DNA from: UBA9926 sp023261215
GTDB taxonomy: Bacteria; Pseudomonadota; Gammaproteobacteria; Pseudomonadales; Azotimanducaceae
Assembly: GCA_038136035.1 (NCBI GenBank)
Contig: JAYPYV010000014.1
Coordinates: 1 to 64,000, forward strand
DNA length: 64,000 nucleotides
Direction: 5' to 3'
The notes under the pieces were generated by a model. That model did not search any database. It was not told where the DNA came from and worked only from the letters and a program-made list of their open reading frames with translations. Below, one piece after another: positions 8,200 through 17,987 of the stretch; position 1 is the first letter of the stretch, and the number at the start of each line of letters is the position of its first letter. A program made the position numbers and the translations under genes.

Positions 8200-10506
8200 A
8201 TGAATTCGACTCGGGCTCCCCAATTATCACGCCTTGAGAAAGGCCCTGCAGACGCGCTCAGATTGGGTCGGTTCGGGCTCACATTTACGATCTCGCTCTT
8301 TATGCCCTGGGTTTTCGCGCAATCATTGGATTGTGGACCGGTTTTACCTCCCTTGGAGGACCCAAACGCCAACGCCAGCATCACAGCGATCGACGCAATG
8401 ATCGCGCCTGGTCGCGGGGCTGAATTCAATGGCGACGTCGTGATTCGTCAGAACGACCGCTCGTTTAAGGCGCGCAGCGCGCGAATCGACTATGAGACCG
8501 ACACGCTGTATCTTGAAGAGGGTGTGCTGATTCAAGACTCAGATCTCTGCATCGAAGGCCGACGGGCAGAGGGTCGATTGCTGAGCGGCGAAGGGCTTAT
8601 TGAGTCCGCCAAGTTCCTGCAAAGTTCTGGTTTACGGGGTGATGTCGAAGGACTTCAGCTGTATCGCGACGGCGCTTTGTCGCTCTCATCGGGCACCATT
8701 ACCTTTTGTCCGTCGCCCAAACCACCTTGGTCGCTTGAGATCCAGTCCCTCGAAACTTCACCCGATCAAACAACGCTGACGGCCCGACAGACCACCCTTC
8801 GAATCAAAGGCCTTCCGGCGCTGTATATCCCGTACGTGAAGGTCCCGGTTGGCGACAAGCGTCAATCTGGCCTATTACCGGCAGATATCACCAACGACAG
8901 CCGAGACGGCATCACGGCAGAATTACAGTATTACCTGAACCTTCATCCTCAAAGGGATGCCACATTGGGCCTCAGGACCATGACCGATCGAGGGACCTTG
9001 TGGCTCGGTGAAATGCGCAATTTGAGTGAGCATCATCAAGAGTCCTTCTATGGAGAGTACATCGGTCATGATCAGATTTATGAACGCGCAGGGTTGGATG
9101 ACAAACGGTGGTTCACGGGTGTCCATCACCTAGGCACTTGGTCGTCAATCCAAACACAAATCGACTACACCAAGGCGTCCAGCAGAGAGCATCTCAGAGA
9201 TTTCATGAGTCCGCTCAAATTAGGCGGGGAACATTTAGGGCTGACGCGCCAAACAAACCCAATCGATACCCGCCTCTTATCGGCGTTACCACAATATGCT
9301 GGCATTACGTTCTTTAACCAGGGATTCAGGGGTGGGCTGGAAGTTCAACGGTATCAGGGGCTGCTCTCGCAGGTGCTTGAAACCTTTGAACGACAACCGA
9401 GCCTGTTTCTAAGTCATTCCACGAAGGGCGCAGGTTGGCAGCTCGCTTCAGATCTACAGTGGACCGAATTTAAGCGAACTGCCACTGATCGAACGGAGGA
9501 GACCATTGGTCGACAGTTACTCCGTTTCGAACTAGCGCGAAATTGGGCACCCCATTTCGGTTACACCAAAACTCGATTGGGTGTGACCCACCTCCGCTAC
9601 AAGAAAGACACCCTGAGCGCGCCTCAGCAGGCGGTCAGTGACAGTATCCCGCACCTGGTTTTGGAAAGCGGTCTGTTCTTTGATCGAGGCGGCGCCGTTG
9701 ATTCTCGATCAACGCTGATGCCTCGAGTCCTTCTTGCCTACAGCGGAGAGAGTGAAGGCCGTCAATTCTCACTTGACTCGGCGCCCCTGGAACCGGATAT
9801 CAATAACCTGTTCGACACTTCCGGTTTTTCGGGACTCGACCCTATCGAATCAGGATTCCGGGGGAGTTTGGGTCTTAAGTCTGCTCACTACGCACACGAT
9901 GGCCGAGCGTGGCTGTCGATGGAGGTAGGTCAACGTTATTTCGATGTTGACGCCTTCTCCGACGAGTCCAATTCGCGCGAGTCGTCACCGCTTTATCTGT
10001 CGGTCGAGTGGCAACCTCGAACGAGATGGCAGGCTGGTGCACAAGTGGAATGGCGCGCCGGGGCGTCCAGCCCAATAAATCAATACTTCGATCTATCGCT
10101 CCTGTGGGGTGAGCGTGGGCGCTTTACCCTGCAGCACGTCAACAGAGCCAGGGCGTATGGCAGTTGGGCCGGCACCCGTGCCGAGCGTGTGATGTTGAGC
10201 CAGATTGCGACGCGCGTGCCCATCGCCCGTGATTGGAGTCTTATTGGCATGTGGAGCCGAAACCACGAACTCAACCGTCAAGTTGAGCGCATTGCAGGTC
10301 TGGAAATGGACGGCTGCTGTGTTCGTTTATCGTTCGCCTATCGTCGATTCAGTGACCCGAAATTGGGGTTAGATGAGTCAGCGAAAAGCTTCTACTTCAT
10401 TGAAGAGTCCCGCTCGGGCGTCTTCCTCGAGGTTGAATTAAAAGGCCTGAGTAGTTTCGGAAACGGCATCGGCAAGGTGCTTTCTCGATCGTTCCCTGCC
10501 TTTTAA
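8200..10506 (+). CDS. lptD: LPS-assembly protein LptD
   Basis: Outer-membrane beta-barrel that inserts LPS with LptE. An OstA/LptA-like jellyroll (roughly residues 60-180) is followed by the barrel. The start at 8200 puts a signal peptide at residues 1-41 (hydrophobic FGLTFTISLFMPWVFAQ); a longer in-frame reading from 8086 would bury it. The four cysteines of the LptD disulfide network are recognisable: C45, C170 and the pair C706-C707 (MDGCCVRLSF). About 768 residues, close to family size. SurA, which folds this protein, is encoded downstream after a 220-bp gap. Confidence 0.93.
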   Translation: MNSTRAPQLSRLEKGPADALRLGRFGLTFTISLFMPWVFAQSLDCGPVLPPLEDPNANASITAIDAMIAPGRGAEFNGDVVIRQNDRSFKARSARIDYETDTLYLEEGVLIQDSDLCIEGRRAEGRLLSGEGLIESAKFLQSSGLRGDVEGLQLYRDGALSLSSGTITFCPSPKPPWSLEIQSLETSPDQTTLTARQTTLRIKGLPALYIPYVKVPVGDKRQSGLLPADITNDSRDGITAELQYYLNLHPQRDATLGLRTMTDRGTLWLGEMRNLSEHHQESFYGEYIGHDQIYERAGLDDKRWFTGVHHLGTWSSIQTQIDYTKASSREHLRDFMSPLKLGGEHLGLTRQTNPIDTRLLSALPQYAGITFFNQGFRGGLEVQRYQGLLSQVLETFERQPSLFLSHSTKGAGWQLASDLQWTEFKRTATDRTEETIGRQLLRFELARNWAPHFGYTKTRLGVTHLRYKKDTLSAPQQAVSDSIPHLVLESGLFFDRGGAVDSRSTLMPRVLLAYSGESEGRQFSLDSAPLEPDINNLFDTSGFSGLDPIESGFRGSLGLKSAHYAHDGRAWLSMEVGQRYFDVDAFSDESNSRESSPLYLSVEWQPRTRWQAGAQVEWRAGASSPINQYFDLSLLWGERGRFTLQHVNRARAYGSWAGTRAERVMLSQIATRVPIARDWSLIGMWSRNHELNRQVERIAGLEMDGCCVRLSFAYRRFSDPKLGLDESAKSFYFIEESRSGVFLEVELKGLSSFGNGIGKVLSRSFPAF

Positions 10507-10726
10507 TCCAACGCTTTAAGAAGGATCTTTGCAAAATCAAACCACCGAGCCTGGTTGCATCCATCAATTGTGATGACAAAGCCCTGCTCAAGCCAAGACT
10601 CACTCACAACGCGTGCTCACAGACTTGAGAGGGCGACCGTGTGGCTAGGCTCGGGGCTAGAGACGCTTTACCACTTTTGGGCTTGCATCACTTACAATAG
10701 GTCGCACTGACCATCACGAGAACGCT

Positions 10727-12016
10727 ATGTTTTTCCGCTCTTTAATCCTTTGTTTCTCGAGCCTCATCATCGCATTGTCATGCGCCTCTTTGACTGCGGC
10801 GCCTATCGTTATGGATGAAATCGCAGCGATCGTTGATGAAGACGTGGTCACACGCTCGGAGATCGATAACCGCTTAAAGACAATTAAAGCGCAGGCTAAA
10901 AATCCGGCCGCCCTGCCCTCGGATCGTATCCTGCGAGAGCAAATCGTCGAGCGGCTCATCATCGAAAAGTTGCAGCTACAAGTGGCCCGCCGAGCGGGCG
11001 TTCGCGTGAGCGATGCCGAACTCAATGACGCTATGAAGCGAATTGCCGAGCAAAATCAACTCACCCTCGAAAGCTTCCGGCGCGCGCTTGAACAAGATGG
11101 GCTCTCCTACAACGACATGCGCCAACAAGTGGAGCAGGAGATTATTATCGGTCGAGTGCAACAAGGCATCATGAACTCACGGATCGAGATCAGCACCGAT
11201 GAAATTGAAGACTTTCTCGCAACAGACGCGGGCCAGGAGCTCACAGCGGACGAATACCGGATCGGCCACATCCTGATTCCGATTGGCAGCGACCCCTCAA
11301 GGGAATCCATCGCCCAGGCCAAGTCGGAAGCAGAGGCCGTGGTTGCGGCGCTTCAATCCGGTGAGAACTTTCAGTCATTGGCCATGGAAAAATCAGCTGG
11401 CCAGAATGCACTTGAAGGCGGTGACTTGGGATGGCGCAAACCCAACGCGCTGCCCACACTCTTCGCTGATATTGCCGTTGATATGAAGGTGGAAGACATC
11501 CGGGGGCCTATTCGGAGCAGTAGCGGTTTTCATGTCATCAAATTACTCCAACGCCGAGGTGCGACCGCTGAGGGTTTGATCAATCAAACGCGGGTGCGAC
11601 ACATCCTGATTAAACCCAATGAAATCCGCAGCCTCGAAGAAGCGCGTCAACTCGCGGAAGATCTCAGAGCGGAAATTATAGACGGTCGGGAATTCGGTGA
11701 AGTCGCCCGACTTTACTCGGAAGATCCCGGCTCGGCGCTAAGCGGCGGCGACTTGGGTTGGAATACGGGCGGTGAATTTGTCCCAGCCTTTGAGTCGATG
11801 ATGCGTGCTACTGCCGAAGGCGAGTTGAGCCCGGTGTTTCAAAGCAACTATGGCTTCCATTTTTTAGAGGTTACGGGGCAGCGCGTCGAGGACTTCAGTG
11901 ATCTGTTTAAGCGCAATCAGGTCGAGAACTATTTGCGCAGCCAATCATTCGAAGAAGAGGTCGACAACTGGGTTCGAGAAATTCGAGAGGACGCTTTTGT
12001 CGAAGTCAGAATCTAG
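10727..12016 (+). CDS. surA: Periplasmic chaperone / peptidyl-prolyl isomerase SurA
   Basis: Outer-membrane-protein chaperone. Signal peptide in the first 25 residues (SLIIALSCASLTAAP). Then a SurA N-domain (MDEIAAIVDEDVVTRSEID), and two parvulin domains starting near EYRIGHILIPIG and VRHILIKPNEI, each with a GGDLGW loop. 429 residues, the usual length. The 220 bp upstream contain a TACAAT at 10693 that could be a -10, but no matching -35 is clear. pdxA starts inside its last codons. Confidence 0.95.
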   Translation: MFFRSLILCFSSLIIALSCASLTAAPIVMDEIAAIVDEDVVTRSEIDNRLKTIKAQAKNPAALPSDRILREQIVERLIIEKLQLQVARRAGVRVSDAELNDAMKRIAEQNQLTLESFRRALEQDGLSYNDMRQQVEQEIIIGRVQQGIMNSRIEISTDEIEDFLATDAGQELTADEYRIGHILIPIGSDPSRESIAQAKSEAEAVVAALQSGENFQSLAMEKSAGQNALEGGDLGWRKPNALPTLFADIAVDMKVEDIRGPIRSSSGFHVIKLLQRRGATAEGLINQTRVRHILIKPNEIRSLEEARQLAEDLRAEIIDGREFGEVARLYSEDPGSALSGGDLGWNTGGEFVPAFESMMRATAEGELSPVFQSNYGFHFLEVTGQRVEDFSDLFKRNQVENYLRSQSFEEEVDNWVREIREDAFVEVRI

Positions 12017-13001
12017 ACCGGTCATTGTCATCACCCCTGGTGAACCGGCGGGCATCGGTCCCGATATTTGCTTAAAAGCAGAGCCACAACTTCCCAAGGA
12101 TCTCAATCGAATCTACGTCAGCGACCCCCAAGTTTTGGCTGACAGAGCCAGCCACCTGGGTTTCGATGCTGCTATTCATCCGATCGCATCGGTTGATGAG
12201 GCAATTCCAGACGCCATGAACGTCCTGACCGTACCCTGCGAGCAACCCGTAACCATCGGCGCTATTTCCCCCGCCACGGCGCCGCACGTTCTGTCCTGTC
12301 TAGAGACCGCTTTTGATCTCTGCGCCCTCGGACAGGCGGCGGGTTGGGTTACGGGCCCAGTCAATAAAGCTGCGCTGAGTGATGCGGGCCTACCCTTCAC
12401 GGGGCACACAGAGTGGATCGCAAACCGAGCCAACGTACCAAGGGTGGTCATGATGCTGGTTGCGGGCACCTTCCGGGTGGCCCTGGTAACGACCCATTTG
12501 CCACTCCGAGCAGTCGCCGACGCCATCACATTCGAGCGCGTGGAGGAGACACTTCGAATCACCCATCAAAACCTCATGAATCAGTTCAAGGTATCGGCGC
12601 CACGGCTGGGGATATGCGGATTAAACCCACACGCTGGCGAGGGTGGCCATCTAGGTCGAGAAGAAATTGAGATCCTGACGCCGGTTATTGAGAAACTGCG
12701 CTCTGAGGGCATCTCCGTGTCCGACCCGCTTCCCGCAGATACGTTACTTACCCCGGAGCGAATCCAACGTTTCGACGCCATCGTGGCGATGTATCACGAT
12801 CAGGGGTTACCGACCCTTAAGTATGCGGGGTTTGGCGAGGCTGTGAACATCACGCTCGGCCTACCATTCGTTAGAACATCCGTTGACCATGGCACAGCCG
12901 CAGATATCGCAGGGACGAATCTTGCGTCGGAGCACAGCCTGCTTGCCGCAATACGCTTGGCGCAGCGGCTTTGTGCCCCGGTGGACCTTATGACGTCATG
13001 A
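11997..13001 (+). CDS. pdxA: 4-hydroxythreonine-4-phosphate dehydrogenase
   Basis: Step of the DXP-dependent pyridoxal phosphate pathway. I choose a TTG start at 11997 because GAGAGG lies six bases upstream and because it gives the normal N-terminus (RPVIVITPGEPAGIGPDI a few residues in); the longer frame from 11898 would lie wholly inside surA. Metal-binding histidines are visible in FTGHTEW, NPHAGEGG and MYHDQGL. About 334 residues. It overlaps surA by 20 bp and rsmA by four (ATGA). Confidence 0.94.
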   Translation: MSKSESRPVIVITPGEPAGIGPDICLKAEPQLPKDLNRIYVSDPQVLADRASHLGFDAAIHPIASVDEAIPDAMNVLTVPCEQPVTIGAISPATAPHVLSCLETAFDLCALGQAAGWVTGPVNKAALSDAGLPFTGHTEWIANRANVPRVVMMLVAGTFRVALVTTHLPLRAVADAITFERVEETLRITHQNLMNQFKVSAPRLGICGLNPHAGEGGHLGREEIEILTPVIEKLRSEGISVSDPLPADTLLTPERIQRFDAIVAMYHDQGLPTLKYAGFGEAVNITLGLPFVRTSVDHGTAADIAGTNLASEHSLLAAIRLAQRLCAPVDLMTS

Positions 13002-13780
13002 GGGCCAAAAAACGATTCGGGCAGAATTTTCTGCAAGACAACTACATTATCCAGGAGATTATTCGTCTCGCTGAACCGATTGGAAGCGCCAGAATCTTGG
13101 AGATCGGGCCGGGGCGAGGTGCCTTAACTCAACATCTATGCAAGATCGACCCCTCACTGTTCGTCGTCGAGCTGGACCGAGATTTGATTGGCGGTTTGGA
13201 AGCCCTGCTCCCCAGTTCAGCCACCATCTTGCAGCAAGACGCGCTGGATCTGGATCTATCAACCATGCCTGAACCTCTGTTAGTGATAGGCAACTTGCCC
13301 TACAACATCAGCACGCCGCTCTTGCTGCAAATGCTAGACCAGATCGACCACATCGATCGCATGGTGTTTATGTTTCAGCGCGAGGTTGTTGATCGTCTGA
13401 CGGCCGTACCGGCAACAAAAGCCTATGGCAAGCTCAGTATCGTGACTCAGTTGAAATGTCGGGCGCGACTCGCCCTTGATGTGCCGCCGCAAGCTTTTTG
13501 GCCCGCACCCAAGGTGGATTCAGCTGTGGTGGTGTTGGACCCTATTCCTCAAGAGACTCGTCTTCTGTACGAAGAGCAGACACTGCTCTCTATTCTCTCA
13601 GCGGCCTTTAATCAAAGACGAAAAACCTTAAGAAACAGTCTCAAATCGTTGGTCAGCGAAGCCGTTCTCATTTCGTTGGGGATCGACCCCAACGCGCGTG
13701 CAGAGACCCTCACCCCCGAAACTTACGCATCACTGTCGCTCCACATGGCTGGGCGATCGGGCGACGCTCTAGCCACATGA
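12998..13780 (+). CDS. rsmA: 16S rRNA dimethyladenosine transferase KsgA/RsmA
   Basis: SAM-dependent enzyme that dimethylates the two adjacent adenines in the 3' hairpin of 16S rRNA. Motifs: RFGQNFLQD at the N-terminus, EIGPGRGALT (SAM loop), and GNLPYNISTPLL (catalytic NLPY). 260 residues. The start ATG overlaps the pdxA stop and its own stop overlaps the apaH start. apaG, which often sits between ksgA and apaH, is absent. Confidence 0.96.
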   Translation: MRAKKRFGQNFLQDNYIIQEIIRLAEPIGSARILEIGPGRGALTQHLCKIDPSLFVVELDRDLIGGLEALLPSSATILQQDALDLDLSTMPEPLLVIGNLPYNISTPLLLQMLDQIDHIDRMVFMFQREVVDRLTAVPATKAYGKLSIVTQLKCRARLALDVPPQAFWPAPKVDSAVVVLDPIPQETRLLYEEQTLLSILSAAFNQRRKTLRNSLKSLVSEAVLISLGIDPNARAETLTPETYASLSLHMAGRSGDALAT

Positions 13781-14574
13781 GCACTTATGTCTTTGGTGAT
13801 CTTCAGGGCTGTTTTGATGAGCTCTCTGCGCTTCTAGATCAAATTGGTCCCAGCGACGACGACGCGCTCTGGTTCGTCGGCGATCTGATCAATCGGGGGC
13901 CCAAAAACGTGGCCACGCTCGAGTTGTTATCAACCCGACCCCACACGCACTGTGTACTGGGCAACCACGATCTACACTTCCTCGCAGTGGCCCACGGCAT
14001 CCGCTTACCCCATCGGAGCGATACCATAGATGATTTACTGACCCATCCTGAACGTGAGGCTTTTGTTAATTTCCTCATTCAGCAGCCGCTGATTCATGTG
14101 GATCAGCACCAGCAGGTGCTCATGGTCCACGCCGGCATCCCAGCCATGTGGAGTCTCAAGGATGCCTTGGCATGGAGCGAATCCATCAGTCAGCAACTCA
14201 TCGATCCATCGCGTCGTATGCCTTTTTTTAAGGCCATGTATGGCAACGAGCCTCGCGATTGGCATCAAATCATGAGCCGGAAGGCGCGACTGCGTTTGGC
14301 CACGAACGTCCTAACTCGAATGCGTTTTTATCAACCGCCAGGGGTGATCGATTTGGAAGAAAAGGCGTTGGCCGGACCTGAAGGGTTCCGACCGTGGTTT
14401 GAGTCGCGTCATCCCAGCCTGGACGACTGGACCATCTGCTTTGGACATTGGGCCATGCTGGATGGTGTTTTTAAGCCCGGTCTTTACGGACTCGATACCG
14501 GTTGCGTTTGGGGAAGAGCGCTTACAGCGGTACGACTGGAAGACGGAACCATCTTTCGGCAAGCTGCACTTTAG
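13777..14574 (+). CDS. apaH: Symmetrical bis(5'-nucleosyl)-tetraphosphatase
   Basis: Hydrolyses Ap4A to two ADP and also decaps Np4-capped RNA in E. coli. Metallophosphoesterase motifs are all present: GDLQGC, FVGDLINRGP, VLGNHDLH and HAGIPAMW. 265 residues, normal. Overlaps rsmA by four bases. A gap of about 50 bp follows before cca. Confidence 0.96.
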   Translation: MSTYVFGDLQGCFDELSALLDQIGPSDDDALWFVGDLINRGPKNVATLELLSTRPHTHCVLGNHDLHFLAVAHGIRLPHRSDTIDDLLTHPEREAFVNFLIQQPLIHVDQHQQVLMVHAGIPAMWSLKDALAWSESISQQLIDPSRRMPFFKAMYGNEPRDWHQIMSRKARLRLATNVLTRMRFYQPPGVIDLEEKALAGPEGFRPWFESRHPSLDDWTICFGHWAMLDGVFKPGLYGLDTGCVWGRALTAVRLEDGTIFRQAAL

Positions 14575-14623
14575 ACTGTTTTCGAACGATTGCTCCTGAC
14601 GAGCTAGGGAATCAACCTGACCC

Positions 14624-15712
14624 ATGGAAATCTACTTGGTCGGCGGAGCCGTGCGAGATGAACTTCTGGGACTCACGCCCAATGAACGCGACTGGGTGGT
14701 CGTGGGTGAATCAAAAGCATCCATGATCGAGAAAGGCTTCATTCCGGTCGGGCAGTTTTTCCCCGTCTACCTCCACCCCAAGACCAAAGAAGAATACGCG
14801 CTCGCTCGACTTGAACGTAGCACGGGTCCCGGGTACGGCGACTTTGATTTTGATACCGCGCCTCACGTCAGTCTTGAAGAGGATCTTCAACGTCGTGACC
14901 TTACGATCAACGCCATCGCGAAGGATGATCAAGGCGAATTCATAGACCCTTGCGGCGGTATCGCAGATCTCAACGCGCGTGTTCTACGCCACGTATCCCC
15001 AGCTTTTTCAGAAGACCCCCTGCGCGTCCTTAGGATCGCTCGATTGAAAGCACAGCTCGCACCGTTCGATTTTTCGATAGCCGATACAACCTTCGAACTG
15101 TGTTGCAAGATGGTCGATCAAAACGATCTGTCTGCTCTGGCACCTGAGCGGGTCTTCATTGAACTCAAAAAAGCACTCGAGTCTCACCGTCCTTCGGCTT
15201 TCTTTCACGCCCTCGCCCAGTTCGGTGCACTGGAGAAACTCATGCCGGCGCTCAGCGCAGTGGATCCAGCCGTGCTCGACCCCTTTTTTCCAACCGCGCC
15301 CATCACTCGTTTTGCCCGTCTGTGTGCTGAGGCCCCGCGCCTAGCCAAGGCCCCCTTTCCTAACGTTGCCTTACCCAAGACGTGGCTGGCGCTTGCGAAT
15401 GTGTGTAATCGGTATGCGGCTCAACTGATTCAAATTGAGCGCCCGAATGCGCAATCAGTGATGACGCTACTGACCGCTGTCGATGCCAGGCGGCATCCAG
15501 ATCGATTCAGGGCGGCATTGGATGTTGCGGGTGGACTCACAAATGACGGGGCTTCGTGGCAGTCTCGTCGATCGCTCTGGCTGTCGTGCCTTGAAGCATT
15601 GCTTCAACCCATCGAGCCCACGGACATGGACAATACCAACGACCAAGCGACCCAGATTCGAGCCCTTCAGCAAAGTCGTATCGCTTCCGCATTAAATCGC
15701 GAGCCGGTGTGA
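14624..15712 (+). CDS. cca: CCA-adding tRNA nucleotidyltransferase, short form without HD domain
   Basis: Adds or repairs the tRNA 3'-CCA. Class II nucleotidyltransferase head: YLVGGAVRDELLG, the ERDWVVVG strand carrying a catalytic Asp, RRDLTINAIA and EDPLRVLRIARL. Nucleotide-recognition ALAPERVFIELKKAL follows. At 362 residues it is shorter than E. coli Cca (about 412), consistent with lacking the C-terminal HD phosphohydrolase domain; I see no HD motif. The next gene starts inside its stop (GTGA). Confidence 0.93.
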   Translation: MEIYLVGGAVRDELLGLTPNERDWVVVGESKASMIEKGFIPVGQFFPVYLHPKTKEEYALARLERSTGPGYGDFDFDTAPHVSLEEDLQRRDLTINAIAKDDQGEFIDPCGGIADLNARVLRHVSPAFSEDPLRVLRIARLKAQLAPFDFSIADTTFELCCKMVDQNDLSALAPERVFIELKKALESHRPSAFFHALAQFGALEKLMPALSAVDPAVLDPFFPTAPITRFARLCAEAPRLAKAPFPNVALPKTWLALANVCNRYAAQLIQIERPNAQSVMTLLTAVDARRHPDRFRAALDVAGGLTNDGASWQSRRSLWLSCLEALLQPIEPTDMDNTNDQATQIRALQQSRIASALNREPV

Positions 15713-16503
15713 AGGACCAGTCTCAAGCGGTTGTTCTGATCACGGGGGCGAGCAAACGAATCGGTGCAGCCCTTTCAAGACATTTTCATCGTCTGAATTA
15801 TCAGGTCGTGATCCACTATCGAAACGGCGTTCGGGCTGCAGCCGAGCTCGAGAACGAACTCAACCAGGCGAGGGAAAATTCCGCATTCAAAGTTCAAGCC
15901 GACCTCACGAGTCGCGAAGGCATCGACAAAGTTGCAGTTATCGCCAGTCAACTCGAACATCGACTGACATTGGTGATCCATAATGCTGCCCTTTTTTCGC
16001 CGACGCCGATCACCGAAGCGACAAGAGAAACCTGGGATCAGTTGTTTGAAACCAACCTTAAGGCCCCTTATTTTCTCACCCAGGCGCTACTCCCCTGTGT
16101 CGATCACCAAGCCAGCTTCATCTTTCTCGGTGATATGTTCGGCGAGATACCCCTCAAACACTACACCGCTTACTCTGCATCCAAAGCCGGGCTCGCTATG
16201 ATCACACGATCGCTCGCGCTAGAGCTTGCGCCAAACCACCGAGTCAACGGGATTTTACTGGGGGCGATCTTGCCTCCGTCTATCGAACAACCAAGCGATG
16301 CGACGGTTTCCAAGGCTAGCGAGAGCGCACCAGAATCCGAGGCCTATTTCGATCTTGATCGACTGCTTGACGGCGTCCCCCTGAACAGACTGGGCACGCC
16401 AGAGCATGTTGCTCTGGTGGCCGAGTTCCTTGCTTCAAACAATTATGTGACAGGCCAGATGATTGCCACCGATGGCGGCAAGCTCACCCGCGCGCAGTCG
16501 TGA
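15709..16503 (+). CDS. Pteridine-reductase-like short-chain dehydrogenase
   Basis: SDR of 264 residues with GTG start overlapping the cca stop. Cofactor loop is TGASKRIGAAL; the RIG in place of the usual GIG is typical of pteridine reductases (PTR1/FolM), which use NADPH to reduce dihydropterins. Catalytic YxxxK is YSASKAG, and DGG close to the C-terminus completes the family pattern. Role in tetrahydrobiopterin or folate reduction is inferred from that motif. A DHFR gene also occurs in this window at 44.5 kb, so this would not be the sole folate reductase. Confidence 0.78.
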   Translation: MKDQSQAVVLITGASKRIGAALSRHFHRLNYQVVIHYRNGVRAAAELENELNQARENSAFKVQADLTSREGIDKVAVIASQLEHRLTLVIHNAALFSPTPITEATRETWDQLFETNLKAPYFLTQALLPCVDHQASFIFLGDMFGEIPLKHYTAYSASKAGLAMITRSLALELAPNHRVNGILLGAILPPSIEQPSDATVSKASESAPESEAYFDLDRLLDGVPLNRLGTPEHVALVAEFLASNNYVTGQMIATDGGKLTRAQS

Positions 16504-16509
16504 GCCGCC

Positions 16510-17781
16510 TCACAAATTTAATGCGCGAAACCCGATGTCGGTTCTGTAATGACACCCGTCGAAGTGAATTTTTCGCACATTGAAATAGGCATGCGTCTGC
16601 GCCTCGGCCAGATCGCGACCCATCGCGGTCACGCCCAACACACGACCGCCCGACGTGACAACCTGATCATCCTCAAACCGCGTTCCAGCATGGAAGACCT
16701 TTCCTCCCTGGATGTCCGCCAACCCCGAAATGGGATCTCCCGTTCTTGGTTGCGCGGGGTAGCCTTCGCTCGCCATCACCACGGTAACGGCCGGTTCATC
16801 GCTGAACCGAAGGGGCTCCCCCTTCAAATTGCCTTTAGCAGCGGCCAAGCAGAGGGCTGCAAAATCATCATCTAAGCGCATCAAAATAGGCTGCGTTTCG
16901 GGATCACCAAATCGACAATTAAACTCAACCACTCTGGGCTGCCCCAACGCGTCGATCATTAGTCCCGCATATAAGAACCCCTGATAGCACAAGCCCTCGG
17001 ATCGCATGCCCCTAATCACTGGCGCAATGATGTCGCGCTCCACTCGGTCAGCCACTTCCTGCGTCACAACAGGCGCCGGGGAGTACGCGCCCATACCCCC
17101 TGTATTTGGGCCCTGATCATCATTGCCGACCCGTTTGTGATCTTGCGAAGTTGCAAATGCGGCGGTCCGCTCGCCATCGCTAATGACGATGTAGCTTGCC
17201 TCTTCACCAGGTAAAAACTCCTCGATCACGACGCGGCTGCCAGCCTCTCCGAAGGCCTGACCGCTCAACATGTCGTCAATGACTCGTTCGGCTTCCGCCA
17301 GACTCTCTGCGATGACCACGCCTTTCCCGGCCGCTAATCCATCCGCTTTAATCACGATGGGCAGCGGCATATCGCGGGCAAATAACTTCGCAGCCTGAGC
17401 GTCCGTAAAGGCGGAAAATCGTGCCGTTGGAATGCCATGACGCTGCATGAATTCCTTGGCGAATTGTTTAGAGCCTTCAAGTTGTGCCGCCAGCATTGGC
17501 GGCGCAAGACAAAGCTGACCCGCCCGATCAAAGGCCTCTCGAATGCCGCCGACCAAAGGCGCCTCTGGCCCAACGATGGTGAGCACAATGTCCTGCTCGA
17601 CGGCGAATTGGGCGAGCTTTTCGAAGTCCAGCACGCCAATATCCACGTTCTCACACTTGGGTTCGTTTGCGGTGCCAGGGTTACCCGGCGCCACGAAAAC
17701 CGCTTCAACCTGTTCTGATTGTGCGAGCTTCCAGGCCATCGCATGCTCGCGCCCGCCATTGCCTACCACCAGCATTCTCAT
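16510..17781 (-). CDS. purD: Phosphoribosylamine--glycine ligase
   Basis: ATP-grasp enzyme of purine synthesis, 423 residues. N-terminal MRMLVVGNGGREHAMAWKL, then KADGLAAGKGV, EEFLPGEEASYIV and VVEFNCRFGDPETQ. Last gene of the dusB-fis-purH-purD string, separated from purH by about 200 bp in which I see nothing. Its 3' end is seven bases from the convergent SDR gene, leaving essentially no room for separate terminators. Confidence 0.96.
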   Translation of the reverse strand: MRMLVVGNGGREHAMAWKLAQSEQVEAVFVAPGNPGTANEPKCENVDIGVLDFEKLAQFAVEQDIVLTIVGPEAPLVGGIREAFDRAGQLCLAPPMLAAQLEGSKQFAKEFMQRHGIPTARFSAFTDAQAAKLFARDMPLPIVIKADGLAAGKGVVIAESLAEAERVIDDMLSGQAFGEAGSRVVIEEFLPGEEASYIVISDGERTAAFATSQDHKRVGNDDQGPNTGGMGAYSPAPVVTQEVADRVERDIIAPVIRGMRSEGLCYQGFLYAGLMIDALGQPRVVEFNCRFGDPETQPILMRLDDDFAALCLAAAKGNLKGEPLRFSDEPAVTVVMASEGYPAQPRTGDPISGLADIQGGKVFHAGTRFEDDQVVTSGGRVLGVTAMGRDLAEAQTHAYFNVRKIHFDGCHYRTDIGFRALNL

Positions 17782-17987
17782 CCGCGCTTATCACCTCTTT
17801 TTTGGTTTACCCAACGCTCTGCAGGTCTGAGTTCTTTCCTCCAGGCCCTCTCAGTTTCGATCCCCGGGAACTAAACATTTTTGCAATGGCCGCGCTCGAC
17901 GACCCACGAGGGGGTCTTCAACCAAAAACCAGCGCAGTCCCGCGAGGCTCACTCCGGTTCCCGGGCCCAAGGATCAAGCGCCCAAAC

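Noticed and set aside
10693..10698. TACAAT as a surA promoter -10
   Set aside because: No -35 at acceptable spacing; kept only as a remark in the surA entry.
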